A DNA stretch of 64,000 nucleotides, taken from Hallella colorans (GTDB taxonomy: Bacteria > Bacteroidota > Bacteroidia > Bacteroidales > Bacteroidaceae). The notes beneath the pieces were generated by a model. That model saw only the letters and a list, made by a program, of their open reading frames with translations. It searched no databases and had not been told where the DNA came from. The stretch's first letter is position 1. The number at the start of each line of letters is the position of its first letter. Of the stretch, positions 55,227-64,000 are shown in pieces. The stretch is taken from contig NZ_QENY01000003.1 of the NCBI RefSeq assembly GCF_003096815.1, positions 62,001-126,000 on the forward strand, written 5' to 3'. Made by a program: the position numbers and the translations under genes.

Positions 55227-55234
55227 TATCTTTG
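55227..55234 (+). promoter_or_regulatory. -7 box for the calycin-like gene
   Basis: TATCTTTG, with an AT-rich leader of about 100 bases to the start at 55337. Confidence 0.55.
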
Positions 55235-55336
55235 CGCCGCAATTTTTTTTGTGGTCGCAAACGGCTCGCAATGTGATATGTGAATTGTTGTGGTCACTTC
55301 ATTAAATAATCAATTAAAAATTAAAAGAAAAAAACA

Positions 55337-55975
55337 ATGATGAGAATCTTTCACAAAATTCCCATGTTATTGATTGTGCTATGTGCGCAGGTGAATATGA
55401 TGATGGCCCAAGAAGCCAAGCCTGAGGTTGTGCCAGATGTTTGGGGCACTTATGAGGGTGAGGCCACCACGGAGTTGTTCGACCGCACGACCGAGACCAA
55501 GACTCCAAGTGGCAAGAAACAAATGATCATAGAGATAAGCAAGGGTGAGCGTCAGTTCACGGTTTTAACCTTAAAAGACGTTACAATCGGCCAATATGAG
55601 TTCGCGTCAATCCCTTTCAAAGATTGTTACCTGTTGCGTAATAACAACAAATGGCATGTAGAGGCATACAACAATCTTGATGACGAGGTGGCTACCAAGG
55701 ACAAACAGCACACGGTATGGCTCTCGGGTAGTATTGACGAGAAAGAGAGTTGTGTGGATAAGGAAGGCAATTTGGAACTTAGTTTTTTCTTGTCTTTTAA
55801 GGATGACTCACATATACAATATGTATTCAAGGGAAAAAAGAAATCAGTTCCCACGGGTATCGACCATGTGAACGCATACAAGAAAACACCAGAGGTGTTC
55901 GATTTGCAGGGGCGTCGCGTGAGCAAGATAGGCAAAGGCGTGTATATCGTGAATGGCAAGAAAGTGGTGTTTTGA
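55337..55975 (+). CDS. Secreted calycin-like domain protein with C-terminal sorting-like tail
   Basis: A 212-residue protein with a signal peptide (IPMLLIVLCAQVNMMMA) and predicted cleavage before Gln. The central beta-rich region (VWGTYEGEATTELF, FTVLTLKDVTIG, FASIPFKDCYLL) fits the calycin-like domain common in Prevotella. The C-terminus reads VFDLQGRRVSKIGKGVYIVNGKKVV, here cited in parts (VFDLQGRRVSK, KGVYIVNGKKV). It resembles the short degenerate tails of many Prevotella secreted proteins, related in pattern to type 9 secretion tails. Function is unknown; lipocalin-like ligand binding is a guess. Confidence 0.78.
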   Translation: MMRIFHKIPMLLIVLCAQVNMMMAQEAKPEVVPDVWGTYEGEATTELFDRTTETKTPSGKKQMIIEISKGERQFTVLTLKDVTIGQYEFASIPFKDCYLLRNNNKWHVEAYNNLDDEVATKDKQHTVWLSGSIDEKESCVDKEGNLELSFFLSFKDDSHIQYVFKGKKKSVPTGIDHVNAYKKTPEVFDLQGRRVSKIGKGVYIVNGKKVVF

Positions 55976-56197
55976 TACAACGATACGCCGTCCGAACGGC
56001 GATACTGTCGGCGAGGGGTGGCTACGAGGCTGTCTCTCGCTTGTTTTTATGTCATGTCAAAATATCATGTGTTTCTTGTTGTGTGCCAATGGCGTGAGGA
56101 TGGGCGACAAAACGCAGCACGAGAGGGATGAGACTGGCTCAAAAGCGTTGCTCGCCGATATTCTTTTCAAAGTTTTGTGGGTTTTCGAAACGATTTT

Positions 56198-56229
56198 TTT
56201 GCTATAAAATATAAATAGTGGTAACTTTG
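56198..56229 (+). promoter_or_regulatory. Promoter of the SpmAB gene
   Basis: TTTG (56198-56201), a 20-base spacer and TAACTTTG (56222-56229). The ATG at 56239 is 9 bases beyond the box, so the mRNA is nearly leaderless; a GTG at 56218 lies before the box and is excluded. Confidence 0.75.
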
Positions 56230-56238
56230 CCACTACGT

Positions 56239-57468
56239 ATGGTACTGAATTATATTTGGATAGGTTTTTTTCTTGTAGCCTTTGTTTTCGGAGCCTTTCA
56301 GCTCTGCATGGGCGACGCCACTATTTTCCAGAAAATAGTAGACTCAACGTTTGACACGTCCAAAACGGCATTCGAGATTTCGCTCGGCCTTACCGGGGTG
56401 CTCGCCCTGTGGCTTGGAATTATGAAGATAGGCGAGCGCGCTGGTGTGGTGAATGTGCTGGCCAAGGCACTCAGCCCGGTGTTCACGAAGCTCTTTCCGG
56501 ACATTCCTCGAAACCATCCGGCTATGGGATCAATCTTCATGAACATAGCCTCCAACATGCTCGGGCTTGACAACGCCGCTACCCCAACGGGGCTGAAGGC
56601 CATGCAACAAATGCAGGAATTGAACCCCAAGAAAGACACGGCGACCAACCCAATGATAATGTTTTTGGTGCTCAACACCTCCGGGCTGACCATCATTCCA
56701 ACCACCATTCTTGCTTTTCGCGCCTCATACGGCGCGGAAACACCTACAGATGTCTTCATACCTATACTCTTGGCCACCACCGTGGCCACCCTCGCGGGTA
56801 TCGTGATAACGGCTACTTGGCAGCGCATCAACATCTTCCAACCTGCGCTGTTGGCCACAATGGGTGGGTTGGTAACGTTTGTCGGATTGGTGATTTGGGG
56901 CTTCTCGCAGATGGATAAAGACACTATGGACACTGTAACGAGCGTGACCAGCAATCTCATCTTGTTCGGAATTATCATTATGTTCATTCTCGCCGGTCTT
57001 TTTAAAAAGGTGAATGTGTACGAGGCTTTTATCGAAGGGGCTAAAGAGGGTTTCTCCACAGCCGTTCGAATCATTCCCTATCTTGTTGCCATATTGGTGG
57101 CCGTGGGCGTGTTTCGGGCCTCTGGAGCCATGAATATGCTCATTGATGGCATAGCGCAGGTGGTGCGAGGTTGTGGCCTTGACGCGGATTTCGTGGGCGC
57201 GTTGCCTACCGCACTGATGAAACCTCTGTCTGGAAGCGGGGCCCGGGGGCTCATGCTCGAGGCCATGAAAAACTATGGTCCTGATAGTTTTGTGGGGCGG
57301 TTGAGCTGCATTTTCCAAGGCAGCACCGACACCACGTTCTATATTCTCGCCGTATATTTTGGCAGCGTGAGTGTTAAATACGCTCGCCATGCGGTGGCTT
57401 GTGGCCTGCTTGCCGACCTTGTCGGTGTCTTGGCGGCCATTGGCATCGCCTATATATTCTTCGGATAA
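56239..57468 (+). CDS. SpmA-SpmB fusion, nucleoside-recognition (Gate) domain membrane protein
   Basis: A 409-residue inner-membrane protein with about nine hydrophobic segments. The N-terminal half matches SpmA (FEISLGLTGVLALWLGIMKIGE, in parts LGLTGVLALWLG; MGSIFMNIASNMLGLDNAATP). The C-terminal half matches SpmB (LPTALMKPLSGSGARGLM, IFQGSTDTTFYILAVYFGSV). In Bacillus these are two spore-maturation proteins; in non-sporulating Bacteroidota they are fused and their role is unclear, possibly solute transport. A flippase gene follows 38 bp later. Confidence 0.88.
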   Translation: MVLNYIWIGFFLVAFVFGAFQLCMGDATIFQKIVDSTFDTSKTAFEISLGLTGVLALWLGIMKIGERAGVVNVLAKALSPVFTKLFPDIPRNHPAMGSIFMNIASNMLGLDNAATPTGLKAMQQMQELNPKKDTATNPMIMFLVLNTSGLTIIPTTILAFRASYGAETPTDVFIPILLATTVATLAGIVITATWQRINIFQPALLATMGGLVTFVGLVIWGFSQMDKDTMDTVTSVTSNLILFGIIIMFILAGLFKKVNVYEAFIEGAKEGFSTAVRIIPYLVAILVAVGVFRASGAMNMLIDGIAQVVRGCGLDADFVGALPTALMKPLSGSGARGLMLEAMKNYGPDSFVGRLSCIFQGSTDTTFYILAVYFGSVSVKYARHAVACGLLADLVGVLAAIGIAYIFFG

Positions 57469-57506
57469 GTGCCCGCTCGTGGACTTGTAGCAATTGTTTC
57501 AGCACT

Positions 57507-59021
57507 ATGGCAAACTTGAAATCACTCGTAAAAGACACCGCCATCTATGGTATCAGCAGCATAGCCGGCCGGTTTGTGAACTATCTTTTGGTGCCCATCC
57601 AGACCGCCGCATGGGCTGCGTCGGGTGGCCAATACGGTGTCGTGACCAATGTTTACGCTTACACGGCGTTGTTGTTGGTCATCCTTACCTATGGCATGGA
57701 AACGTCATTCTTCAGGTTTGCCAACAAGACAGAGGAAAATCCGCGAGTCGTCTACACCACCACGCTCATAGCTGTAGGCTCCACTTCGCTGCTCTTCATA
57801 TCCTTAGTCTTAATATTTCTTGGTCCCATCGCTACTTTCATGGGTTACTCATCACACCCCGATTGGGTGGCGGTGATGTTTATATGTGTGGCGATAGATG
57901 CGTTTAAATGTATCCCATTTGCCTTTCTGCGATACAACAAACGCCCGGTAAAGTTCGCCGTTATCCAGTTGGCTAACGTTTTTTTGAATGTCCTTCTCAA
58001 TATCACATACCTGTTTTTGCTGCCTGCCTTACGCATCAATCCATTCGGATTGTACGATGAGCGTTTCACCTTGGACGTGGGCATGGTGTTCTATATCAAT
58101 TTGGTTTGCACCGCATTGGTCACTCTCATGTTTTGGAAGGAGCTGTTCACTTTCCGTTATCGTTTAGACTGGGGGTTGCTCAAGCGAATGCTTCGCTATG
58201 CTTGGCCGCTGCTCATTCTTGGCATTGCCGGCATTTTGAACCAGACTTTCGACAAGATCGTGTTTCCTTTCCTCTATCGTGGGGCAGATGCCAAGGCAGA
58301 GTTGAGTGTGTATGGAGCCACCGTCAAGATTGCCATGATCATGGCCATGATAACCCAAGCCTTCCGTTACGCCTACGAGCCTTTCGTCTTTGGCAAGGCC
58401 AAGGACAAGGATAACCGTGACACTTACGCCAAGGCCATGAAGTATTTTGTTATTTTTACGCTTTTGGCCTTCCTCTTGGTAATGGGTTATATGGATGTCC
58501 TTAGATACATCATACCCAACCATGACTATTGGTCCGGATTGCGCGTGGTGCCGATTGTGATGGCCGCCGAGATTATGATGGGTGTGTATTTCAACCTTTC
58601 GTTTTGGTACAAGCTCATTGACAAAACCATCTGGGGGGCTTATTTCAGCGGCGCTGGCTGCTTGGTTCTCATAGCTGTCAACGTCATTTTTGTGCCCCAA
58701 TACAGCTATATGGCATGCGCGTGGGGTGGTTTTGCCGGCTACGGCACGGCCATGACGCTGAGTTATTTGATAGGCCAGCGATACTATCCCATCAGCTATC
58801 CGCTCAAGGATATATTCGCCTACGTGGCCCTTGCCGCCGTGCTTACCGTATGCATGACGCTCGCCAATAATCATTTGCCAGCCTTGTGGGCCATCGTCAC
58901 GAATACGATATTGGTGTTTGTCTTTCTTTTTTATCTTGTCAAGAAAGACTTGTCGCTCTCCTCCTTGCCGGTTGTTGGCAAACTGTTTGCGCGCCATCAA
59001 GGTCCGAGCAAGACTGCTTGA
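57507..59021 (+). CDS. Polysaccharide biosynthesis flippase (Wzx/MATE-like)
   Basis: A 504-residue membrane protein with about 12-14 hydrophobic helices, opening MANLKSLVKDTAIYGISSIAGRF (start cited as MANLKSLVKDTAIYG). It belongs to the oligosaccharide/lipid-linked flippase group of the MOP superfamily, likely moving a lipid-linked saccharide across the inner membrane. No glycosyltransferase genes adjoin it. The start at 57507 is chosen because the longer frame overlaps SpmAB with no family match. A strong palindromic terminator follows. Confidence 0.85.
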   Translation: MANLKSLVKDTAIYGISSIAGRFVNYLLVPIQTAAWAASGGQYGVVTNVYAYTALLLVILTYGMETSFFRFANKTEENPRVVYTTTLIAVGSTSLLFISLVLIFLGPIATFMGYSSHPDWVAVMFICVAIDAFKCIPFAFLRYNKRPVKFAVIQLANVFLNVLLNITYLFLLPALRINPFGLYDERFTLDVGMVFYINLVCTALVTLMFWKELFTFRYRLDWGLLKRMLRYAWPLLILGIAGILNQTFDKIVFPFLYRGADAKAELSVYGATVKIAMIMAMITQAFRYAYEPFVFGKAKDKDNRDTYAKAMKYFVIFTLLAFLLVMGYMDVLRYIIPNHDYWSGLRVVPIVMAAEIMMGVYFNLSFWYKLIDKTIWGAYFSGAGCLVLIAVNVIFVPQYSYMACAWGGFAGYGTAMTLSYLIGQRYYPISYPLKDIFAYVALAAVLTVCMTLANNHLPALWAIVTNTILVFVFLFYLVKKDLSLSSLPVVGKLFARHQGPSKTA

Positions 59022-59050
59022 TATTATAACAAAACAGTTCCAAATACGCC

Positions 59051-59086
59051 AAATTGAGCCAAACGCATGCGTTTGGCTCAATTTTT
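59051..59086 (+). terminator. Terminator after the flippase gene
   Basis: A perfect 34-bp palindrome (59051-59084; arms of 17 bases meeting at GCATGC) ends in a T run. Confidence 0.85.
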
Positions 59087-59247
59087 CTATCTTTTGAACG
59101 AATAGTTGCAGCGTTCTTCGGGTTATCAGGGTACATTTGCCAATGTGTTTACCTAACGGCTTTATGTGTTAAAAGAACATGTAGTCATGCGTTCACACGG
59201 ATAGTAACATTAAAATTCTAATTTATAAACCTTTAATTCACAAGCAA

Positions 59248-62200
59248 ATGAAATGCAACCATGGTCACGGACCAAGGCTATTCGTGATGTCATTAGCTTT
59301 GTTAGCTGCAAATCTAACGGCAACCGAGGCCAAGGCTTTGGGCGATATTTCGTCGGGAGTCACAAGCGTGCGGCAAGTTACCCAATCCGCACAAGACAAC
59401 AAAAGAGACATTAAGGGATTTATTGGCGATGAGAATGGCGAGCCCATCATTGGCGCCACGGTAAGGGAACATGGCTCTGCCAACGCTGCCATCACCAACG
59501 CCGAGGGAACGTTTGTCATCAAAGCCTCGCCCAACGCTGTCTTGGACGTGGCCTACATAGGCTACCAAGACAAAGAGATTAGGCTCAAAGGTCGCACCTT
59601 TGTGTCCATATCGATGATTCCCGCGCACAAAGACCTGAAAGAAGTGGTGGTTGTCGGTTTTGGCAAACAGAAGAAAGAATCGTTGGTCGGGGCTGTGCAA
59701 GCTGTAAATCCAGACGACTTGAAGATGACTTCAAGCAGCCTTACCACCTCGTTCGCGGGCAACGTGCCTGGCATCATAGCCCGACAAGCAAGTGGAGAGC
59801 CCGGTTATGATCACGCCGAGTTCTATATAAGGGGTATCTCCACCTTTGGCGCGAACAAGGCTCCGCTTATCATTCTCGATGGTGTTGAGATTAGTCCCAC
59901 CATGCTCAACAATATCCCGCCAGAGTCAATCGAGTCTTTCTCGGTGCTCAAGGATGCCACCGCCACATCTTTATATGGTTCGCGTGGCGCCAATGGTGTT
60001 ATTATCGTGAACACCAAACAGGGCGAGCTGTCCGAGAAAATGCAAGTGAAGGTGCGTTTGGACAACACTTTTTCCTCTCCAACGATGATACAGTCCATGG
60101 CCGACGGGCCCACTTACATGGAAATGTTCAACGAAGCTGCCTACAACGAGGCTAAGGCTGTGGGCAACGCTTACACTCCTTATTATAGTGAGGAGCGCAT
60201 TGCCAAGACTCGCGAGGGAGCCAATCCATACCTGTTCCCGAACAACGACTGGTATGGTATGTTGTTTAAAAAGATGACCATGAACCAGAACTTGAACCTC
60301 AATGTCAGGGGTGGTAGCAAGATATTGACCTATTTTCTCAACGCGGGCATCTTCTACGAGAACGGTATCATACGCCAACCCAAAGAGGCGCAAGCGTTGG
60401 ATGTGAGCATGCGAAGCCGCAAGTACTTGTTCCAAAGCAACGTCACGGCTCGTCTTACGCGCACGACAAAGATTGGCTTGAACATGAATACGCAACTGTT
60501 CTACTATCACGCGCCGAAAGAACCGGTCAATCGATTGTTCTATTACACCATGACCGTGTCGCCTGTTAGCTTCCCACCCGTGCTTCCCGCGCAGAATGGC
60601 GACATGTTCGTGCGATACGGACTGAACGCTCGCCAAGGCGTAGGTGGCTTGCAAACCAACCCATACGCGCGGCTGAGTTCTGGCTATACTGACCGCAACT
60701 ACGTATATTCCACGACGGCGTTCAATATAGACCAAGACTTGGACTTTGTCACTCCCGGACTCAAGGCGAGCGGTTTGGTATCATTCTACAATTACAGTTT
60801 CAACTGGCTGGACCATTGGAACGTGCCCTTTTATTACAAAGTGGCTGATGATTACACCGTGGACGAGAACGGACAATACCATTTCGACACCACCTCCATT
60901 GGAGACCCCGGACAACCTTACCTGCAATCCAACTCTGGCAGGGACCCCACCACGACCGTATGGTCAATGCAAGGCAAGGTGGACTATCAAAGAATGTTTG
61001 GCAAGCACGACGTGAACACCACTTTGGTGTACCACATGAAAGAGACCAAAAAGGTCAAGAATGGCGGTGGAGAATACGATTTGCTGCCTTATCGAGAGCA
61101 GGGTTTGGCCGGCAGGTTGGCTTATAACTATGGCCATCGATACCTGTTGGAGGCCACGTTCGGCTACAACGGCTCGGAAAACTTTATGAGTGGCCAGCGC
61201 TTTGGGTTCTTCCCGGCCGTCGCCGCGGGCTGGACCATCTCCAACGAGGCGTTCTTCAAACCTGTCAAAGCCTACGTACACAACTTGAAGATACGCGGCT
61301 CGTATGGCCTTGTGGGAAACGACGCTCTGCAAAACCGTTTCCCATACATCACCACGGTGGACATGTTGTCCAATGGTGGTTGGTGGATAGGCAACAACTA
61401 TGATAACATCAAAGTGCCCAATATCACCACTTATGGCAACACGTTGGCCACATGGGAGAAATCGAAGAAGCTCAATGTGGGCGTGGATATGAGCCTGATG
61501 GGCTGCTTGGACATCACATTTGACTATTTCAACGAGGCGCGCACGGGCATCTTCATGCAGAGAAACGCCGTGATTTCCATGTTGGGCTTCGGCAAGAACA
61601 AACCTTGGGCCAATATCGGAGCGGTGAAAAACGAGGGCTTTGACATGAGCTTGGCCTACACCAAAGTGTTCAACAGGGATTTCACCGTCAAGGCAAACGG
61701 TAGCCTGACATACGCCCACAATGAGATGACCGACGTGGATGAGCCGCAAAACGTGTCTTCTTACTACTCCCGTTTGGGTCACCCCATCAACAGCATACGC
61801 GGCTTTGTGGCCGAGGGCCTGTTCACCTCGCAAGAGGAAATAGACCAAGCGCCCAAGCAAGAGCTTAGCGCGTATACCGTGGGCGACATCAAATACAAGG
61901 ACCTCAACAATGACAACAAGATAGACCAAAACGACGTTACTACCATCGGATACCCAGAGTTGCCGGAGATAATCTATGGTTTTGGCGCCACCGTCACTTA
62001 CAAGAAGTGGGACGTGTCGATGATGTTTCAAGGAGCGGCGCGCGTGAGCCTGATGATGAGAGACATCCATCCCTTCGTTGACAAGGAGGGCGACGGACTG
62101 GGTATAGCCCAGTATATCGTGAAAAACCACTGGTCAGAGGCCAACAACAACGCCAATGCGGCCTATCCGCGCCTGTCCCAATCGTTTGTGAACAACAACG

Positions 62201-62421
62201 TGGTGCCAAGCACTTTCTACATGCGTGACGGCAGCTACTTACGCCTCAAGACCATGGAGGTGGGCTTCACGCCTACCAAGTGGATGCGCGTTTATGTGGC
62301 GGGGACCAACCTTCTCACCTTCTCGAAGTTCAAGACGTGGGATCCCGAGATGGGAAGCGGTAACGGTTTGAGTTACCCATTGCAGCGAACCGTCAAAGTT
62401 GGCGTACAGTTTCATTATTAA
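59248..62421 (+). CDS. SusC/RagA-family TonB-dependent outer-membrane transporter
   Basis: Outer-membrane channel that imports glycans or peptides with its SusD lipoprotein lid. The 1057-residue protein has a signal region (LFVMSLALLAANLTATEAKA). A CarboxypepD-regulatory-like domain follows (about 54-130, IKGFIGDENGEPIIGATVRE), then the TonB-box-like KEVVVVGFGKQKKESLVG. The plug contains IIARQASGEPGYDHAEFYIRG and APLIILDGVEISP, and VLKDATATSLYGSRGANGVI is the SusC hallmark. The 22-strand barrel ends VKVGVQFHY. A SusD-like gene follows 21 bp later. No regulator (ECF sigma/anti-sigma, hybrid two-component or SusR) lies upstream. Confidence 0.95.
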   Translation: MKCNHGHGPRLFVMSLALLAANLTATEAKALGDISSGVTSVRQVTQSAQDNKRDIKGFIGDENGEPIIGATVREHGSANAAITNAEGTFVIKASPNAVLDVAYIGYQDKEIRLKGRTFVSISMIPAHKDLKEVVVVGFGKQKKESLVGAVQAVNPDDLKMTSSSLTTSFAGNVPGIIARQASGEPGYDHAEFYIRGISTFGANKAPLIILDGVEISPTMLNNIPPESIESFSVLKDATATSLYGSRGANGVIIVNTKQGELSEKMQVKVRLDNTFSSPTMIQSMADGPTYMEMFNEAAYNEAKAVGNAYTPYYSEERIAKTREGANPYLFPNNDWYGMLFKKMTMNQNLNLNVRGGSKILTYFLNAGIFYENGIIRQPKEAQALDVSMRSRKYLFQSNVTARLTRTTKIGLNMNTQLFYYHAPKEPVNRLFYYTMTVSPVSFPPVLPAQNGDMFVRYGLNARQGVGGLQTNPYARLSSGYTDRNYVYSTTAFNIDQDLDFVTPGLKASGLVSFYNYSFNWLDHWNVPFYYKVADDYTVDENGQYHFDTTSIGDPGQPYLQSNSGRDPTTTVWSMQGKVDYQRMFGKHDVNTTLVYHMKETKKVKNGGGEYDLLPYREQGLAGRLAYNYGHRYLLEATFGYNGSENFMSGQRFGFFPAVAAGWTISNEAFFKPVKAYVHNLKIRGSYGLVGNDALQNRFPYITTVDMLSNGGWWIGNNYDNIKVPNITTYGNTLATWEKSKKLNVGVDMSLMGCLDITFDYFNEARTGIFMQRNAVISMLGFGKNKPWANIGAVKNEGFDMSLAYTKVFNRDFTVKANGSLTYAHNEMTDVDEPQNVSSYYSRLGHPINSIRGFVAEGLFTSQEEIDQAPKQELSAYTVGDIKYKDLNNDNKIDQNDVTTIGYPELPEIIYGFGATVTYKKWDVSMMFQGAARVSLMMRDIHPFVDKEGDGLGIAQYIVKNHWSEANNNANAAYPRLSQSFVNNNVVPSTFYMRDGSYLRLKTMEVGFTPTKWMRVYVAGTNLLTFSKFKTWDPEMGSGNGLSYPLQRTVKVGVQFHY

Positions 62422-62442
62422 TAGCGACAAAAATACATAACG

Positions 62443-64000
62443 ATGAAAACCAAATCATACATCAAAATAGCGTTAGCCACCGTTTTGGCGGGAACGCTGT
62501 CGGCATGCGACTTTCTCGATGTGGTGCCCACAGGAAACGCCACCGAGGCCGATATTTACAAGACACAAACCCAAGCGGAGCGTATGGTGGTGGGCTGTTA
62601 TAGCGAGATACCCGACATCATGCAGCCACAAAAGGGATTTCCCGGCTTGATGGGGTCAGACGAAATGGTGGTGGGCCACCGAGGAACGACACGATGGTTT
62701 CACTACAAAAGCCTTATGAACGGCGACGAGTCGTCGTCCAACACCTACTTCGCGATGTGGAGCAATACGGCTGACCATTACCCCACGGATGCCCAAAAGA
62801 AAGACATTTGGGGGGCCATTCGCAAGTGTTACAATGTGTTGAATAACCTTGACAAGGTGCCCGACATCACCAATGAGAACAAAAATGTGTGGAAAGGAGA
62901 GGCTCTTTTCCTCATAGGCTATTATCATCAGTTGTTGTTGGAGTATTACGGCCCGATATTCTTGGCCAAGGAAGAGTACTCGCAGAATGCTGAAAACGGG
63001 CAGATGCGCGTGCCATACGATGAGTGCGTGAACTTTATCGCTGAGAAATACGACGAGGCCGCCAAGCTGCTTCCTGCTGTTCGTACCAATGGCGAGAAGA
63101 ATAGGGCCACTTCGGCCACCGCGCTCGGATTCAAGGCGCGCTTGCTTTTGTACGCCGCGTCGCCCTTGGTAAATGGTAATGCGGAGTTTTACGCCAATTT
63201 CAAAAACCCGGATGGCAAACCATTGATGAACCTGACGTACGACCGGGAGAAGTGGAAGAAGGCCATGGACGCCGCCGAGGACGCCATCAAACTGTGCGAG
63301 ACGAATGGCTACAAGCTATACGGTGGCAGCACAAGCGACATGTTGCAGGGTGGCAAAAACTATCACGAGGCTTTCGTTGGCCCAAAGACGGGTAACTTTA
63401 ACAACTGGGACGAGATACTCTTCGGTTTAGCCAACCAGGATGAAATAAAATATTGCATCAAGAATTTCGCGCCGCGCATAGGCTTCACCAAGTATAGTCG
63501 CGATGGGTTCAGGGGATACGTGTTCCCCACATGGAGTTGCGTGACCCGATACTTTACATTAAAAGGTTTGCCATGGGAAGACGACCCGGACACGAAGAAC
63601 CTTCAACCCACAGACTTAGTGCCCTCTCCTTTCTTTCCTAAAGAGCAGACATCTGCCTACAATGCGTTCAGAGAGCCGAGGTTCTATGCCTCTGTCGGTT
63701 TCGACCGTGGACCGTTTGAGGTCAACAATGGCGTGACAATGCTGAAGTGTCGCAGGGGTGAGCCTCAACAGGAAGATGGCATAAAGGGCAACGAGTATCA
63801 AAGCGACAATGGCTATTACTGCCAAAAATGGGTCTCGTCCAAAGACACTTACAACCCCAGAAACAAGCAGTTCACGTACAACAAGTGGGTTTTCCCTTAT
63901 ATGCGTTTGGCCGGGTTGTACCTGAGCTACGTGGAAGCCGATTTTGAATATAACCATAAGTTGAGCGCCAAGAGCTTGGAATATCTCAACAAGGTGCGCA
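62443..64000 (+). CDS. SusD/RagB-family nutrient-binding lipoprotein (3' truncated by window)
   Basis: Surface lipoprotein that covers the SusC channel and binds the ligand. It starts ATG 62443, MKTKSYIKIALATVLAGTLSAC, with the lipobox cysteine at residue 22 (cited as VLAGTLSAC), then DFLDVVPTGNATEADIY. TPR-type helices include IRKCYNVLNNLDKVPDIT and AKLLPAVR. A RagB-type C-terminal region follows (KDTYNPRNKQFTYNKWV, MRLAGLYLSYVEADFEYN). The frame is open to the window end, 519 codons so far. Ligand unknown. Confidence 0.95.
   Translation, partial: MKTKSYIKIALATVLAGTLSACDFLDVVPTGNATEADIYKTQTQAERMVVGCYSEIPDIMQPQKGFPGLMGSDEMVVGHRGTTRWFHYKSLMNGDESSSNTYFAMWSNTADHYPTDAQKKDIWGAIRKCYNVLNNLDKVPDITNENKNVWKGEALFLIGYYHQLLLEYYGPIFLAKEEYSQNAENGQMRVPYDECVNFIAEKYDEAAKLLPAVRTNGEKNRATSATALGFKARLLLYAASPLVNGNAEFYANFKNPDGKPLMNLTYDREKWKKAMDAAEDAIKLCETNGYKLYGGSTSDMLQGGKNYHEAFVGPKTGNFNNWDEILFGLANQDEIKYCIKNFAPRIGFTKYSRDGFRGYVFPTWSCVTRYFTLKGLPWEDDPDTKNLQPTDLVPSPFFPKEQTSAYNAFREPRFYASVGFDRGPFEVNNGVTMLKCRRGEPQQEDGIKGNEYQSDNGYYCQKWVSSKDTYNPRNKQFTYNKWVFPYMRLAGLYLSYVEADFEYNHKLSAKSLEYLNKVR

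Larger units (their letters stand above)
54859..55336. other. Divergent intergenic region, helicase and calycin-like genes
   Basis: 478 bp with no recognised gene. It holds the helicase leader, two TAnnTTTG boxes described separately, and AT-rich sequence. No 22-bp array is present, unlike most other gaps of this size. Confidence 0.5.

Noticed and set aside
60964..62130. Long 388-codon minus-strand frame inside susC
   Set aside because: Antisense to a clear SusC gene and without family features.
1..64000. tRNA and rRNA genes
   Set aside because: No T-loop-like GGTTCGAATC blocks with matching acceptor stems and no rRNA signature were found by eye on either strand.

Overview
The window comes from a Bacteroidota chromosome, most likely order Bacteroidales and probably a Prevotella-like genus. 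The evidence is TAnnTTTG promoter boxes instead of sigma70 boxes, no Shine-Dalgarno sequences, a SusC/SusD pair, an anaerobe-type FrdCAB complex, and families typical of the group: PCMD lipoprotein, DUF2851, WbqC-like, fused SpmA-SpmB, calycin-like protein with a Prevotella-style tail, and the THUMP-like PG_1098 methyltransferase. There are no rRNA or tRNA genes, no CRISPR array, and no complete insertion sequence or prophage. Most of the window is ordinary core genome.

Layout: 0-5 kb holds a truncated M19 dipeptidase, a glutaminyl-cyclase-like M28 enzyme, ychF and lgt. 5-15 kb holds mutS, a secreted YhcH-like protein, an orphan VapE-like ATPase, a cation efflux pump, polA and a polyprenyl diphosphate synthase. 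15.6-23.3 kb is a minus-strand block: mnmG, apt, uvrC, dtd, a small membrane protein, a MazG-like hydrolase and deoC. Two parS-like sites flank apt. 23.5-35 kb runs mostly on the plus strand: frdCAB, a methyltransferase, a GNAT protein, parE and an S41 protease. 35-44 kb holds ybeY-coaD, ruvB, DUF2851, a thioesterase, dprA, a tRNA dihydrouridine synthase and an OMP/PCMD lipoprotein pair. 44-51 kb holds dapB, lepB, a signal-peptidase paralogue lacking the catalytic residues, a wbqC-like gene, a nitroreductase, an M16 peptidase and a sugar kinase. 51-64 kb holds a TlpA-like protein, a DEAD-box helicase, a calycin-like protein, SpmAB, a flippase and the start of a SusC/SusD locus.

The most unusual signal lies between genes. 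Six long intergenic gaps (near 2.4, 11.2, 18.2, 29.0, 37.3 and 51.3 kb) each carry an array of 5-6 degenerate, near-palindromic units phased at 22 bp. Each array is paired, about 60-90 bp away, with a separate AT-rich inverted-repeat module. The composite element occurs about once per 10 kb, in either orientation, and matches no repeat class I recognise. Other points of interest are the parS-like sites beside mnmG (suggesting oriC proximity), a 41-codon gene with its own promoter and terminator, several nearly leaderless transcripts, and secreted proteins that expose glutamine after cleavage in a window that also encodes a likely glutaminyl cyclase.
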